Position numbers and translations under genes: made by a program. From JAKAIY01 sp963809385 (GTDB taxonomy: Bacteria; Chloroflexota; Ktedonobacteria; Ktedonobacterales; JADMIN01), in the NCBI GenBank assembly GCA_963809385.1, contig CAWEJL010000013.1:62001-126000 (forward strand): a stretch of 64,000 nt of DNA. Reading direction: 5' to 3'. Shown here piece after piece: positions 9,731 to 19,656 of the stretch. The number at the start of each line of letters is the position of its first letter. Within the stretch, counting starts at the first letter, position 1. A model generated the notes under the pieces. That model was given only the letters and a program-made list of their open reading frames with translations, was not told the DNA's origin and made no database searches.

Positions 9731-10037
9731 GCCGCGCCTCATCCCACGCGAGCGTCCGCGTAGGCGGACGTTGTGGCCCGCCAGGGCCTTGAGGCGCGGT
9801 TTCAACCGCCCGCGCGCTTGCCCGCGCCCACCCTTCCCCCCGTCCCGTCCGCTTGACGCTTCCTCGAAGGGCGCGCCACAATAGCTTGTGGAACACAGCG
9901 CTATCGCTGTGGCGACGTGGCGCGGCCATTCCCCGACCGGCGCCAATGGAAAGCGATACAGACGCTCAGATGGCGATTCCCTCCTCAGATAGATTGAGCC
10001 CGCATGTGGATGGCGGCGCTCGGACACGATCGAAGCG
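9731..10037. other. Intergenic region, no gene seen
   Basis: About 300 bases without a convincing frame, promoter or terminator. It separates the restriction locus from the FAD-dependent gene. Confidence 0.4.
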
Positions 10038-11494
10038 GTGATCGTCGGCGCGGGCGTCTCCGGCCTGCTCGCCGCGCACGAGCTGCTGCGCCGCCGCCCT
10101 GGCTCGCGGCGTGATCCTCGTGGACGCCGGGCTGCCGCTGGAGCAGCGCCGCGCCCAGCCTACCCCGCCGATGGGTGGCGAGGGCGGCGCGGGCCTGTTC
10201 CTCGGCGGGCGGCTCTACCTCGGCGCGGCGTCGCTGCCGGTCATGCCGCCAGTCAGCGCGCCAGAGTCCATGCGCCCCGTCATCGCGGGCGAGGAGTACG
10301 TGCGGCGCGCCCAGGAGATGGACGCGCTGCTGCACGACGCTGGGCGCCCGCGCGGAGTGGCAGCCGGAGCCGCCGGAAGCGCTGGCGCGCGCGATTCACG
10401 CGGCGGCGGACGCGGGCGTGGACTACATCACCAGCTACCCCTCGCGGCGGCTCAGCCCGGAAGACAAGACGGCGGCGCTGACCGGCCTGCGCGCGCGGCT
10501 GATCGCGGCAGGGCGCGCGGTTCATCTTCGGCGCCCGCGTCACCGTCGCCACCCCCACGGATGAAGGCTTCCTGCTGACGCTCGATAGCTCAGACGCCCC
10601 CGAAGGCGCGCCGCCCGTCCCGGAGCGGCTCACCACCCGCACGCTGCTGCTGGCCCCTGGACGCTACGGCGCGGAGTGGCTGACGCGCGTCGTCAGCGAC
10701 CTCGGCGCGGAGGTCGTCGCGCTGCCGCGCGCGTTCGGCGTGCGGATCGAGACGCCCGCCACCGTCTACGACCCACTGACCGATGTCAACCCCGACCCGC
10801 GCTTGCAGATGGCGCTGGCGGAAGACGCCTACATCAAGACCTACGCCACCTGCCCCGGCGGAGTCGTCAGCCCGGTCGCGCGCTATGGCGCGCTGGTGGC
10901 CAGCGGCGTCCCCATGATGCGGCGCGAAGACCGCGGCCCCTCGACGACCGTAGCTATCCTCGCCCAGCCCGGCGTCACCGGCGCGGCTGGCGCCTGGCGC
11001 GGCGGCGAGCGCGCCGCCCGCGCGCTCAACCAGCGCGCGCCGGGCCGCCTCACCGTCCAGCGGCTGGAGGATGTCCGCCAGCGCCGCGCCACCACCGCGG
11101 AGGCGCTGGCCGCGGCCCCATTCGCCCGACCGACGCCAGCGCCGCGCCCGGCGCGCTGCACGATGTCTACCCCGACGCCTACTGGGCCGCGTTCGAGGAC
11201 TTCCTCGGACGGATCGAGCGTCTGGCGCCGGGCATCTCCTCCGGCGAGACGCTGCTCTACGGCCCCGCCGAGGAGCGCTTCTGGCACTTCCCCACCGATG
11301 GCCACATGCAGACCACCACGCCCGGCCTCTTCGTCGCCGGGGATGGCCCCGGCCAGAGCCAGGGCATCATCCAGGCCAGCGTCGCGGGCCTGCTGGCGGG
11401 CGAGGGCCTGGCGGAGGCGCTGGCGCGAAAGGCGAGCGGCGGCCAGACCACCGGAGCTCGGGGCGTGGTGGAATCCACTGAACGCGCGCAGTGA
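10038..11494 (+). pseudogene. FAD-dependent dehydrogenase (COG2509-like), several frameshifts
   Basis: Opens with a Rossmann dinucleotide motif, MIVGAGVSGLLAAHELL. Later pieces are VILVDAGLPLEQRRAQ, GRYGAEWLTRVVSDLGAEVV, YIKTYATCPGGVVSPVARYG and LFVAGDGPGQSQGIIQASVAG. The order and motifs (cysteine-containing T-C-P-G-G, then G-D-G-x-G-x-S-x-G-I) are those of the uncharacterised FAD-dependent dehydrogenases of COG2509. Frame changes are needed near 10090, 10345, 10515 and 11130. The residues either side still match the family well, so either recent decay or clustered sequence error is possible. Reductase activity is inferred from family only. Confidence 0.75.
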
Positions 11495-11501
11495 GCCAAG
11501 A

Positions 11502-12497
11502 TCAGATGTGGACGGCCAGCCACTCCAGGATGCTGGCCAGCGCCTCCGGGTCCAGGCGAGTATCGGGGCCGTTATAGCTCTCCCCGATTCCAGAGGCCGT
11601 CAAGTCCGCGCGTGACCTCGGCTCATTCTTGAGCACGTGATTCGCGTTCTCCGGGAAGAGAAAGGTCACATTGGCATGGCCCGCTGCGGCAGCCTGGAGC
11701 GGCTCGCCATCGGCTTCCCAGTCCACCTGGAGGTCTTTCTTCCCGATGACGACCAGCGTAGGAACGTCCACCTGAGCCAGCAGCGGAGCCGCGTCCGCCA
11801 GCCAGAGCTCACGGGCGAAGGGCAGGTTGACTGGCGCCTCCAGACTCTGGATCAACATCTGGACTCCTTGTGGCAGCTCTGGATCCGGCGCCGCGGGCTC
11901 CCCCGCCATGAAGCGGGCGATAGCGGCGTCGTAGAGCGCCAGCAGCGCGGCGCCGTTGGGAATGGCGGCCGCTTGCGCCGCCAATTGAGCCCGCGCCACC
12001 ACGCCAACGGCCCGTCCCGGTGGGGCGATCAGCGCAAGCCCCGCGAGGGGAATAGCCGGGCGTTGGGTCTGATAGTTCAGGGCGTGCAGCGTTCCCTCGC
12101 TGTTCGCCAGAGCGAAGAGCCGCCTCTCATCGACATCGTCCCGCCCAGCCAGAAACCGGACCGCGCTCGCCAGCTCCTCCATATGGCTCCGCATGCTGAG
12201 CTTGCCGGCCAGAACCCGCATATTCTCGCCCGCATGGGGACCCGAAGCGCGCTTGTCGTAGCGCAGGGAGGCGACGCCCACCCGCGCGAGCGCCTCCGCT
12301 AACAGGCGGGCGCTGCCATTGGATCCGGGCAGCAGCGGTGAGTTCCAGTCGCGGTCGGTGGGGCCGCTGCCAGCCACCATCACCACCGCTGGAAACGGCC
12401 CTGGGCCCTCCGGCCTGACCAGCGTGGCGTAGAGCGTCGTCGCGTCCAGCGGCCACGTGACATCCACGCTGGCGCTACGCGCGTCTTCAGCAGCCAT
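11502..12497 (-). CDS. Alpha/beta hydrolase with dienelactone-hydrolase-like fold
   Basis: A 331-residue intracellular hydrolase without a signal peptide. PFPAVVMVAGSGPTDRDWNS holds the oxyanion strand; the GSGPTDRDWN pattern is typical of the serine aminopeptidase/peptidase S9-like YitV group. The nucleophile elbow is A-N-S-E-G (about residue 127) instead of G-x-S-x-G, D sits in TLVVIGKKDLQVD, and the histidine is in NANHVLKNE. Substrate unknown; esterase or lactonase activity is likely. Its stop is 8 bases from the convergent FAD gene. Confidence 0.8.
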   Translation of the reverse strand: MAAEDARSASVDVTWPLDATTLYATLVRPEGPGPFPAVVMVAGSGPTDRDWNSPLLPGSNGSARLLAEALARVGVASLRYDKRASGPHAGENMRVLAGKLSMRSHMEELASAVRFLAGRDDVDERRLFALANSEGTLHALNYQTQRPAIPLAGLALIAPPGRAVGVVARAQLAAQAAAIPNGAALLALYDAAIARFMAGEPAAPDPELPQGVQMLIQSLEAPVNLPFARELWLADAAPLLAQVDVPTLVVIGKKDLQVDWEADGEPLQAAAAGHANVTFLFPENANHVLKNEPRSRADLTASGIGESYNGPDTRLDPEALASILEWLAVHI

Positions 12498-12521
12498 GTG
12501 TCCCGTCCCTTCGCTCGCGCG

Positions 12522-13824
12522 CTAGAGCAGCTTCAGCCGCTCGAAGGCCGTATCAATCCACGGCAGGTAGGCGGTTGGGTCGGCGATCGCGTCCAGCTCC
12601 TCCGGCGTCAGCTTCGCCGCCACGTCGGGGTCGGCCTTGAGCATCGCCAGCAGGCCCTGGCCCTCGTCCTCGTCTCGCCAGACCTTCTGCGCGTTGCGCT
12701 GCACCAGCTTGTACGCCGCCTGGCGGTCCATCCCCTTGTCCACCAGCGCCAGCAGGACGCGCGAGGAGTAGATCAGCCCGCGCGTCATGTTCAGGTTGGC
12801 GGCCATCTTCGCCGTATTGACCTCCAGCCCGCTCATGATCTCGTTGAACAGCCACAGCATGTAGTGCAGCAGTCCGCACGAATCGGGCAGGATGATGCGC
12901 TCGGTCGAGGAGTGGCTGATGTCGCGCTCATGCCACAGCGCGACGTTCTCCATCGCCGTCAGCGCGTAGCCCCGGAGCACCCGCGCCAGCCCGCAGACGC
13001 GCTCCGCCTTCTCCGGGTTGCGCTTGTGCGGCATCGCCGACGAGCCCTGCTGGTTCGCGCCGAACGGCTCGAACGCCTCGCTCAGCTCCGTCCGCTGCAA
13101 GTGGCGAATCTCCTGCGCCATCATCTCCAGCGAGGAGCCAACCAGCGCCAGCGCCGTCACGAAGTGCGCGTGCCGGTCGCGCTGGATGATCTGCGTCGAG
13201 ACCGCCTCCACCCGTAGCCCCAGCTCGCTGGCAGACATACTCCTCGATCTTCGGCGGAATCGTCGCGTGCGTGCCGACCGCGCCGGAGATCGCCCCGACC
13301 GCGATGTCGTCTATCGCCGCGTCCAGCCGCGTACGGCTGCGGCGCAGCTCGTCCACCCACATCGCCAGCTTGAAGCCGAAGGTCGTCGGCTCGGCGTGGA
13401 TGCCGTGCGTGCGCCCAACCATCAGCGTCATTCGGTGCTCCACCGCCAGCCGCGAGACGGTCTCCGTCAGCGCGTCGAGCTGCTCGCGCAGCAGCGTCCC
13501 CGCCTGGAGCAACTGGAGGCTGAGGGCGGTATCGAGCATGTCGGAGGAGGTCATGCCCAGGTGCAGGAAGCGGCCCTCCGGCCCCAGCTTCTCCTGCACC
13601 GAGCGCAGAAACGAGATCACATCGTGGTGCGTCTCGCGCTCGATCTCGTGCGCGCGCGCGCTGTCGTAGGTCGCCTCGCGAATCTTGTCCATGTCTTCCG
13701 GCGAGATGACGCCCTCGCGCGCCCAGCCCTCGCAGACCAGCAGCTCGACCTGCAGCCAGTTATCGAACTTGTTTTCCTCGGACCAGACACGGGCCATCTC
13801 AGGCCGCGTATAGCGCTCGATCAT
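12522..13824 (-). CDS. purB: Adenylosuccinate lyase (one frameshift)
   Basis: The enzyme catalyses two steps of purine synthesis, cleaving SAICAR and adenylosuccinate with release of fumarate. The N-terminal frame runs from MIERYTRPEMARVWSEENKF through GRTHGIHAEPTTFG to PPKIEEYVC. The C-terminal frame picks up at SELGLRVEAVSTQIIQRDRHA and holds the signature SSAMPHKRNPEKAERV. The frames join exactly if one extra C near 13234 is removed. PurB is generally essential without exogenous purines, so this single indel is best read as a sequence error. The repaired length, about 433 residues, is typical of bacterial PurB. Confidence 0.93.
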
Positions 13825-14170
13825 CCGTCATCCTCGCTCGTACAGTGTTAGGAACAGAGACACACGAAGCCACACCCCGCCGCGCATGGCATCCAGCGGG
13901 CAGGGCCTAGCGCGACACATCCTATCGTATCCCATCGCGCACGTGTTCTGCCGGGGAAGGCGGCGCGCGGCGGACGCGGCCATGAATGGCCGGCGCACGA
14001 TACGCGGGGGATAAATCCCCTGGGCATTTATGCCCCCGTCGCGTGCCCCGGCCTTTCAAGGCCGGGATGACGGAGACAAGGCCGTGAGCCAGCGCCGGGC
14101 TGGCGCCGCCCGCCGCCATGCGCGTACAGTCTCATCAGCGATGGTGGACGGCGCGCGGCGAAAGGAGCCT
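13825..14170. other. Intergenic region with a composite family A repeat
   Basis: A 345-base gap between divergent genes. Apart from the repeat pair at 13976-14067 no gene is seen. AAAGGAG at 14160-14166 is the ribosome site of the next gene. Confidence 0.5.
13976..14067. repeat. Composite palindromic repeat, family A
   Basis: GCGGCCATGAATGGCCGGCG begins the left arm (13976-13999). The centre has GGGGGATAAATCCCC and GGGCATTTATGCCC-like hairpins, and the right arm is GTGCCCCGGCCTTTCAAGG (about 14043-14067). The arms can pair with each other through GGCCGG-GCACG/CGTGC-CCGGCC, and each is also a hairpin. The same doublet arrangement occurs at 29717-29832, 46701-46791 and 49463-49554. Confidence 0.8.
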
Positions 14171-14173
14171 GTG

Positions 14174-15083
14174 GTGAGTGACGCGATAGCGCCCAGCGAG
14201 GGATACGTGACGGCTGGCGGGCTGCGGCTGCATGCGCTGGAGTGGGGCCAGCGCGACGGCGCGGGCGAGCCTCCGCTGCTGCTGCTGCACGGGCTAGCCT
14301 CGGCGGCGGCGATCTGGGAGCTGGTCGCTCCGGCGCTGGCGCGCGAGCGGCGCGTGGTCGCCCTCGACCAGCGCGGCCACGGGCTGAGCGATAAGCCCGA
14401 TGACGGCTACGACTTCGCGACGATCGTCGCGGATGACATCGCGGCGGCGGACGCGCTGGGGCTGGGGCCACGCTTCGCCGTCGCGGGCCACTCGTGGGGC
14501 GCGAACGTCGCGCTGGAGCTAGCGGCGCGCCATCCCGACCGCGTGGCGGCGCTGCTGCTGGTGGATGGTGGCTTCGGCATGCTGCGCGAGCGGCCCGGCG
14601 CCACGTGGAAGCGGGTCAGCCGCGACCTGGCGCCGCCGCGCTTCGCCGGGACGCCGCGCGAGACGTTCACCGGCTGGGTCCGCCAGGGGATTCCCGGCGC
14701 CGGGCCGGAGGTCGAGGCCATCGAGCTGCGCATCGTCGAGTTGCGCGCGGATGACACCGTCGGCCCGCGCCTCGTCCTTCGAGAACCACATGCAGATTCT
14801 GCGGGCGATGTGGGATCAGGACCCGGCGGCGCTCTTCCCCGCCGTCCACGCCCCCACGCGCTACATCCTGGCGGAGGGCGCGGGCGTCGGCGGCGCGAGC
14901 GCGGCGGCGGAGGACGGCTTCCTGGCCGCCAAGCGGGCCGGGGCGGCGCTGGCGCGCGAGCGAATGGCCGGCGCGCCCTCGGTCGAGGTGTTCTGGATGC
15001 CCGACACGATCCACGACATTCCCCTCCAACGCCCCGCCGAGCTAGCGGAGCGCATGGGCGAGTTCCTGCGGGCGGTGGAGTAG
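14174..15083 (+). CDS. Alpha/beta hydrolase fold protein (one frameshift)
   Basis: GTG start at 14174, 7 bases after AAAGGAG; the preceding GTG at 14171 is also in frame. Visible features are the oxyanion segment LLLLHGLASAAAIWE, LDQRGHGLSDKP and the nucleophile elbow GHSWGA (about 14490), all in the first frame to about 14770. SFENHMQILRAMWDQDP, the late acidic region and the histidine in DTIHDIPLQ are in the second. A single indel near 14775 joins them. The family covers haloalkane dehalogenases, epoxide hydrolases and esterases; the substrate cannot be told. It converges on the MFS gene with 6 bases between stops. Confidence 0.8.
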
Positions 15084-15089
15084 CGGCCC

Positions 15090-16517
15090 CTACAGATTCC
15101 GCAGCTCGCGACTGAAGAAGGCGGCGATGACCGAGCCACCCAGGATTACGCCGCCGCCGATGATCACCGGCTGGGGGCCGAAGCGGGCGACGGCGAAGCC
15201 AGAGACGGCGACCGAGATGGGGAACGTCGCGAAGTTGGCGAAGGCGAAGACACCCATGATGCGCCCCAACAGGTTGCGCGGCAGCTTGCGCTGGATCAGC
15301 GTCATGAAGGAGACGTTGCCCAAACCGTTGAGGATGCCGAACCCCGCCATGCAAGCGACGGCGATATAGATGTTCGGCGCGAAGGCCAGCGCGAAGATCG
15401 GAATAACCTGGACGGTGAAGAAGAGCAGCGAGATCCAGCCGCGATTGATGCGGTTCCCTAGCGCGCTCGCCAGCAGGCCGCCCACCAGTCCGCCCGCGCC
15501 GGCCGCCGAAAGCATAAGGCCGAAGCCCTGGGCGTCGGTGTGCAGCGGCCCGTTCGCCATCGCCGGGAAGGCGACCTCGGCGGCTCCGCCGAACAGGTTG
15601 GCGACGATCAACACCAGCAGGAGGACGAGAAAGTAAGGGGTGGCGAGGGCGAAGCGCCAGAGGCTGTTCGTCTGGGCGGCGCCCTCCGCCGGGGTCCCAG
15701 CGTCCGCTTCTGGGCTGGCTTCCGCACCCGCTTCGGCGGCGGCTTCTGGCGCGGCGGGCGCGGCGGCGCGGGCGGGCTTGCTGGCGCGGCCACGGATGAG
15801 AGCCAGGGTGAACGTGGAGACGGCGAAGGTGGCGGCGTCTATGGCGAAGGCGATGGGCGAGCCAACGCTCGCGACGGCGGCGCCAGCGATGGCGGGACCG
15901 ACCATCTGAGCAAAGCGCGCGAGCGAGTAGAACAGTCCGTTAGCGGCCTGGAGCTGCTCGTCAGGCAGCAGGTCGGGGGTGATGGCGTTGGAGGCGGGCA
16001 TGAACATGCCGTCGAAGAGGCCCAGCGCGGCGGTGAAGGCGGCGATGCCCCACAGCGGCGCGCCATGCCAGAACGGCGCGCCCCCACCGTAGGTGAGCCA
16101 GGCCAGCCCGACAAGAATGAACGTGCGGATGAAGTCGGAGAAGAGCATCACGCGGCGCGCGCGCAGCTTGTCGCTGAGCCAGCCGCCGAGCAGGGTGGCC
16201 GCGCCCATCGGGACACCGTAGGCGGTCAGGACGAGGCCGAGGTTCGCCGCGCCGCCGCCCTGCGTGAGCATGTACCACGGCATGGCGACGGCGTAGAAGG
16301 CGTCGCCAAGGAACGAGATCAGCTGACCGGCGAAGAGCAGACGGTAGTCACGGAACCGCAGCGGGCCAAGCATGCCACCGCCCTTGGGGGCCTTGGGCGT
16401 GGCGGGCGTGGCGGGCGACGGGCCTGCCGTGGGGCTGGCTTGCTCGGTGGCCAGCGGGCGGGCATCGGGCATATCAGGCATATCGGGCATATAGGAGCGG
16501 TCCCTTTCCATCGGCAT
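15090..16517 (-). CDS. MFS transporter, drug-exporter type
   Basis: About 12 membrane segments. LGPLRFRDYRLLFAGQLISFLGDAFY is the standard opening of the MFS_3/enterobactin-exporter-like group, and LGGWLSDKLRARRVMLFSD is the cytoplasmic loop 2-3 motif (D-K-x-x-R-R). A long central loop rich in alanine and glutamate (about 255-290) separates the two halves. A start at the ATG at 16517 or 16511 fits better than 16568. The bases before it contain a short direct duplication, GAGAGCGTATGCC. It is divergent from the MarR repressor, so the repressor may also control it, but the operator lies close to the marR start. Confidence 0.85.
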   Translation of the reverse strand: MPMERDRSYMPDMPDMPDARPLATEQASPTAGPSPATPATPKAPKGGGMLGPLRFRDYRLLFAGQLISFLGDAFYAVAMPWYMLTQGGGAANLGLVLTAYGVPMGAATLLGGWLSDKLRARRVMLFSDFIRTFILVGLAWLTYGGGAPFWHGAPLWGIAAFTAALGLFDGMFMPASNAITPDLLPDEQLQAANGLFYSLARFAQMVGPAIAGAAVASVGSPIAFAIDAATFAVSTFTLALIRGRASKPARAAAPAAPEAAAEAGAEASPEADAGTPAEGAAQTNSLWRFALATPYFLVLLLVLIVANLFGGAAEVAFPAMANGPLHTDAQGFGLMLSAAGAGGLVGGLLASALGNRINRGWISLLFFTVQVIPIFALAFAPNIYIAVACMAGFGILNGLGNVSFMTLIQRKLPRNLLGRIMGVFAFANFATFPISVAVSGFAVARFGPQPVIIGGGVILGGSVIAAFFSRELRNL

Positions 16518-16673
16518 ACGCTCTCGGCATACGCTCTCCTGTCGCCGGATTGGGTGAAATCCTGACATACTTTTTCGCGACGGCGCGAAAACTATACTAC
16601 CATACGTCCCAGCGGCGCCCTGCTTGGCTTTGTGAGAGCGACCACGAATCCAGCCTTCCGCTGACTTTTGGAG

Positions 16674-16702
16674 TTGACAAATAATTAGTTTAGAGCTAAA
16701 CT
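16674..16702 (+). promoter_or_regulatory. Promoter of the marR gene
   Basis: TTGACA (16674-16679), a 17-base spacer and TAAACT (16697-16702). The expected transcription start, 6-7 bases on, falls at 16708-16709. That coincides with the in-frame ATG at 16709, so the mRNA would be leaderless. Confidence 0.7.
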
Positions 16703-16703
16703 A
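16686..16703. promoter_or_regulatory. Perfect palindromic MarR operator
   Basis: TAGTTTAG-AG-CTAAACTA is a perfect inverted repeat with 8-base arms. It covers the -10 element, so bound repressor would block RNA polymerase. A degenerate copy precedes the dioxygenase gene at 17211-17228. Confidence 0.75.
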
Positions 16704-17188
16704 TGGCCATGAAACGATACCCATTCACCCCAACCACACCAGAGGCGGAGCGCGCGCGCGACGGGCATGACCTTCACGCCGGGCGCGCGCTGACGGCCTG
16801 GCTGCGGCTGGCGCGAGTCTTCCAGAAGGTGGAACACGCTTCCACCGAGCGGCTGCGCGCGTGGGATCTGAGCGTCGCGCAGTTTGACGCGCTGACGCAG
16901 GTTCGCGCGGCGGAGGGGCTGATGCAGTGCGACCTGGCCGGACGGCTGCTGGTGACCAAAGGGAATATCTCGCAACTGCTCGACCGGCTGGAGGCGCGCG
17001 ATCTGCTGGCGCGGCGCAAGGAGGGCCGCGCCTCGCGGCTCTACCTGACGGACGCCGGGCGCACGCTGATGGATGAGGTCACGCCGGGCCAGGAGGCGTT
17101 CATCGCTGGCGCGCTTGGCGCCCTCTCCGAGGATGATTTGCGGGCGCTGCAAGCGGCGCTGCGGCGGTTGGACCACGCGCTGCCGTAA
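16703..17188 (+). CDS. MarR family repressor, MhqR-like
   Basis: A 161-residue winged-helix regulator. The dimerisation helix is ALTAWLRLARVFQKVEHAST, the recognition helix lies in CDLAGRLLVTKGNISQLLDRLEARDLL, and the wing is RRKEGRASRLYLTDAGRTL. The ATG at 16709 fits the promoter better than 16703, which overlaps the operator. It sits 54 bases before a hydroquinone-type dioxygenase, with its own terminator between. In Bacillus the MarR-type repressor MhqR controls such dioxygenases in response to quinones through a thiol switch or direct ligand. This protein has only one cysteine (MQCDLAG), so sensing would be by that cysteine or by ligand. Confidence 0.85.
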   Translation: MAMKRYPFTPTTPEAERARDGHDLHAGRALTAWLRLARVFQKVEHASTERLRAWDLSVAQFDALTQVRAAEGLMQCDLAGRLLVTKGNISQLLDRLEARDLLARRKEGRASRLYLTDAGRTLMDEVTPGQEAFIAGALGALSEDDLRALQAALRRLDHALP

Positions 17189-17201
17189 GCGGCGCTTTTT
17201 T
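17179..17201 (+). terminator. Intrinsic terminator overlapping the marR stop
   Basis: GCTGCCG-TAAG-CGGCGC hairpin (17179-17195, with one bulged T) followed by six T (17196-17201). The stop codon TAA is in the loop. The hairpin is short, so termination may be partial. Confidence 0.6.
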
Positions 17202-17210
17202 ACAGACTGT

Positions 17211-17228
17211 TAGTTTAGTCATAAACAG
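17211..17228. promoter_or_regulatory. Imperfect second operator ahead of the dioxygenase
   Basis: TAGTTTAG-TC-ATAAACAG repeats the left half-site of the marR operator exactly and shares TAAAC of the right half. It lies 14-31 bases before the dioxygenase start. A perfect outer pair ACTGTT/AACAGT (17206-17229) encloses it. Confidence 0.6.
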
Positions 17229-17241
17229 TGAGAGGGACGCC

Positions 17242-18216
17242 ATGATGGGCGAGGGGACGCCGCAGCCGGTGAGCGGGCTGCACCATGTGACGGCGATTGC
17301 GGGCGATCCGCAGCGCAATCTGGACTTTTACGCCGGGCTGCTCGGTATGCGGCTGGTCAAGCTGACCGTCAATTTCGATGATCCTGGCGCGTACCACTTC
17401 TACTACGGCGATGCGCTGGGCCGGCCGGGAACGATCCTGACCTTCTTTAGCTGGCCCGACGCCCCGCGCGGGCATATCGGCGCCGGGCAGGTCGCGGCGA
17501 CCGCGCTGGCCATCCCGCCGGATGCGGTGGACTTCTGGGCGGCGCGGCTGCGTGACGCGGGGGTCGCGATCACGGGGCCGGAGGAGCGCGACGGTCAGCC
17601 GGTGATCCGCTTCACCGATCCCGACGGGCTGGCGCTGGAGCTAGTGGGCGCGCCCTACACTCCGGACGCGACGGACGCGACGTATGCGCCGTGGGATGGC
17701 GGGGCGGTGGCGCCGGAGCGGGCGGTGCGCGCGCTGCACGGCGTGACGCTGGCCGAGGCGGCGCCGGAGCGCACGGCGGGCCTGCTGACGAGCACGCTGG
17801 GCCTGCGGCAGTCTGGTGAGGGCGCGGAGCTGGCGCGCTACGACGCGGGCGCGGGCGGCGCGAGCCGCCAGGTGGGGGTAGCGCGCGTGGACGCCCGGCG
17901 CGGCTCCGTCGCGGTGGGAACCGTCCACCACATCGCCTGGCGCACGCCCGACGACCCAGCCCAGGGTGACTGGCGGCGCGCGCTGCTGGAGCGCGGCTAC
18001 AACGTCAGCCCGGTAATGGACCGCACGTACTTCCACTCGATCTACTTCCGCGAGCCGGGCGGCGTGCTCTTCGAGATCGCAACCGACGCGCCAGGCTTCG
18101 CGGTGGACGAGGCCCCAGAGCGGCTGGGGCAGGCGCTGCGGCTGCCGCCCTGGCTGGAAGAGCATCGCCCCCTGATCGAGCGGGCGCTGCCGCCGGTGAG
18201 TCTGCCTGGAGCGTAG
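17242..18216 (+). CDS. Ring-cleaving dioxygenase, MhqO-like (VOC superfamily)
   Basis: A 324-residue two-module glyoxalase/extradiol-type protein. The opening GLHHVTAIAGDPQRNLDFYAG, then GMRLVKLTVNFDDPGAYHFYYGD and PGTILTFF, is characteristic of the MhqO/YdfO/YkcA group of putative hydroquinone dioxygenases. The second module has TVHHIAWRTPDD and FREPGGVLFEIATD. The metal ligands are expected at H (GLHHVT), H (VHHIAW) and E (LFEIA). The start is ATG at 17242 or 17245. It probably opens quinol rings as a defence against quinone stress, under the repressor encoded just upstream. Confidence 0.88.
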   Translation: MMGEGTPQPVSGLHHVTAIAGDPQRNLDFYAGLLGMRLVKLTVNFDDPGAYHFYYGDALGRPGTILTFFSWPDAPRGHIGAGQVAATALAIPPDAVDFWAARLRDAGVAITGPEERDGQPVIRFTDPDGLALELVGAPYTPDATDATYAPWDGGAVAPERAVRALHGVTLAEAAPERTAGLLTSTLGLRQSGEGAELARYDAGAGGASRQVGVARVDARRGSVAVGTVHHIAWRTPDDPAQGDWRRALLERGYNVSPVMDRTYFHSIYFREPGGVLFEIATDAPGFAVDEAPERLGQALRLPPWLEEHRPLIERALPPVSLPGA

Positions 18217-18225
18217 CGGGCGCGA

Positions 18226-18264
18226 CCTCACCCCCAGGCCCCCTCTGCCGTGAGGAGAGGGGGA
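18226..18264. repeat. Family B palindromic repeat
   Basis: GACCTCACCCCCAGGCCCCC followed by TCTGCCGTGAGGAGAGGGGG. The CCCCCTCT and AGAGGGGG arms can form a hairpin. The element lies between convergent genes and may act as a terminator. Relatives are at 47181, 48402, 53502 and 54460. Confidence 0.6.
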
Positions 18265-19600
18265 TCACCCCTCGCGCTCGCTGAGGACTTCGGGGGCGCG
18301 GGGTGGGCGCGGCTTGGCGGCATGGACGCCGGGCCAGTGCGGCAGCAGGAAGCGCAGGGCGATACCCTGGCCGAGCAGCGTCACGAGGGTCACGCCGTAG
18401 ACCGCGTCCTGTATCTGGCTCAGGTAGGGGGTGGAGGCAGGCAGACTGAGCGCCAGGGCGATCGAGAGCGCGCCGCGCAGGCCGGAGAGCAGCAGGACTG
18501 GGTTCCAGGCGGGCGGCGTGGTCAGCGGGCGGCCCCGGACGCTGCGATGGCCATGCCGCCGGGAGACCGCGCGGGCGATGGCGTTGTGCAAGGCGACCAT
18601 GCCATACACGATGACGGCGCGCCCGACGATGACGCCCGCCGTCGCCCAGGCGATGATCGGCAGCGCGGAGGGCGCCACATGGCTCAACTGGACACCGAGC
18701 AGCAGGAATAGCAGCGAGGTGGCGACGTAGCTGAAGAATTCCCAGGCGTTGGACACCGCTTCGTGCGATGAATGGGAGATGCCGACGCGACGGCCATAAC
18801 TGCCCAGGATCAGCCCGGCGACGACAACGGCCAGGATACCAGAGGCGCCAACAAGATCAGCCACCAGGTAAACACCATAGGCCATAATGAAGGTGATCGC
18901 CGTCTCGATCAGGTGGTCCTCGATCAGCCGCAGCAGCCGCGAGGTGAGCCAGCCGGTCAGGGCGCCGATCAGGATACCACCCACGAACAGCCAGAGCGCC
19001 GCGAGCGTCTCGATCGACACCGCGCCGCGCAGAGTATCCTGTGAATCCAGACGCCAGCGACATCGCGAGCAGGCTCAGGATGATGCTGAAGGTGGCGGCG
19101 CCCATGCCGTCGTTGAACAGGCTTTCGCCCTCGATGATCGTGCGGAGGCGCGAGGACAGGCCAAGCTGGCGCATCAGAGCGATCACGGCGATGGGGTCGG
19201 TGGGGGAGATGATGGCGCCGATCAGCAGGGCGATCAGCCAGGGCAAGTCAGCCCCAAAGTGAATGCCGAAGGCGGCGATGGCGATGGCGATCAGCAGGCC
19301 TGGGACGGCCAGCAGAGCGACGATCACCCAGTTGGCGAGCAGTTTACTGACCTCAACGCTCCACGCGCCCTCGAACAGCAGCATGGGGAGGAAAATGAAG
19401 AGCGTGACGTCGGGGTTGAGTCCCAACTCTGGCAGGGGCGCGAAGATGCCGATCAGCAGTCCCACCAGCGCCAGCGCAAGGGTATAGGGGAAGCGCAGGG
19501 CGCGAGCCACCAGCGCCGTCGCCAGCGCGACCGCCAGGAGCAGCGTCACTTCCTCGATTTCCGCCCGCGTGCCTAGCGCGGCGATTGACGCCAGCATCAT
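18265..19600 (-). CDS. Na+/H+ antiporter, CPA1 family (one frameshift)
   Basis: Integral membrane exchanger with about 12 segments. The N-terminal frame has FIFLPMLLFEGAWSVEVSKL and the ion-binding IGAIISPTDPIAVIALMRQL, then the conserved E-G-E-S-L-F-N-D-G. The C-terminal frame has GASGILAVVVAGLILGSYGRR, LLFLLLGVQLSH and the essential arginine of LSGLRGALSIALAL. The frames join near 19037. The product exchanges cytoplasmic H+ for Na+ or K+ for pH and salt homeostasis. After repair the length, about 445 residues, is on the short side, without the long cytoplasmic tail of some CPA1 members. Confidence 0.88.
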
Positions 19601-19656
19601 GCGCGCAGCCCTAGCCTTTCATGTCGTGTGCAGAGTCGAAAAGCGTAGCGAAGAGG

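Noticed and set aside
15540..16565. Plus-strand frame of 341 aa opposite the MFS gene
   Set aside because: Arginine/glycine-rich shadow without any domain; the minus strand has 12 clear membrane segments.
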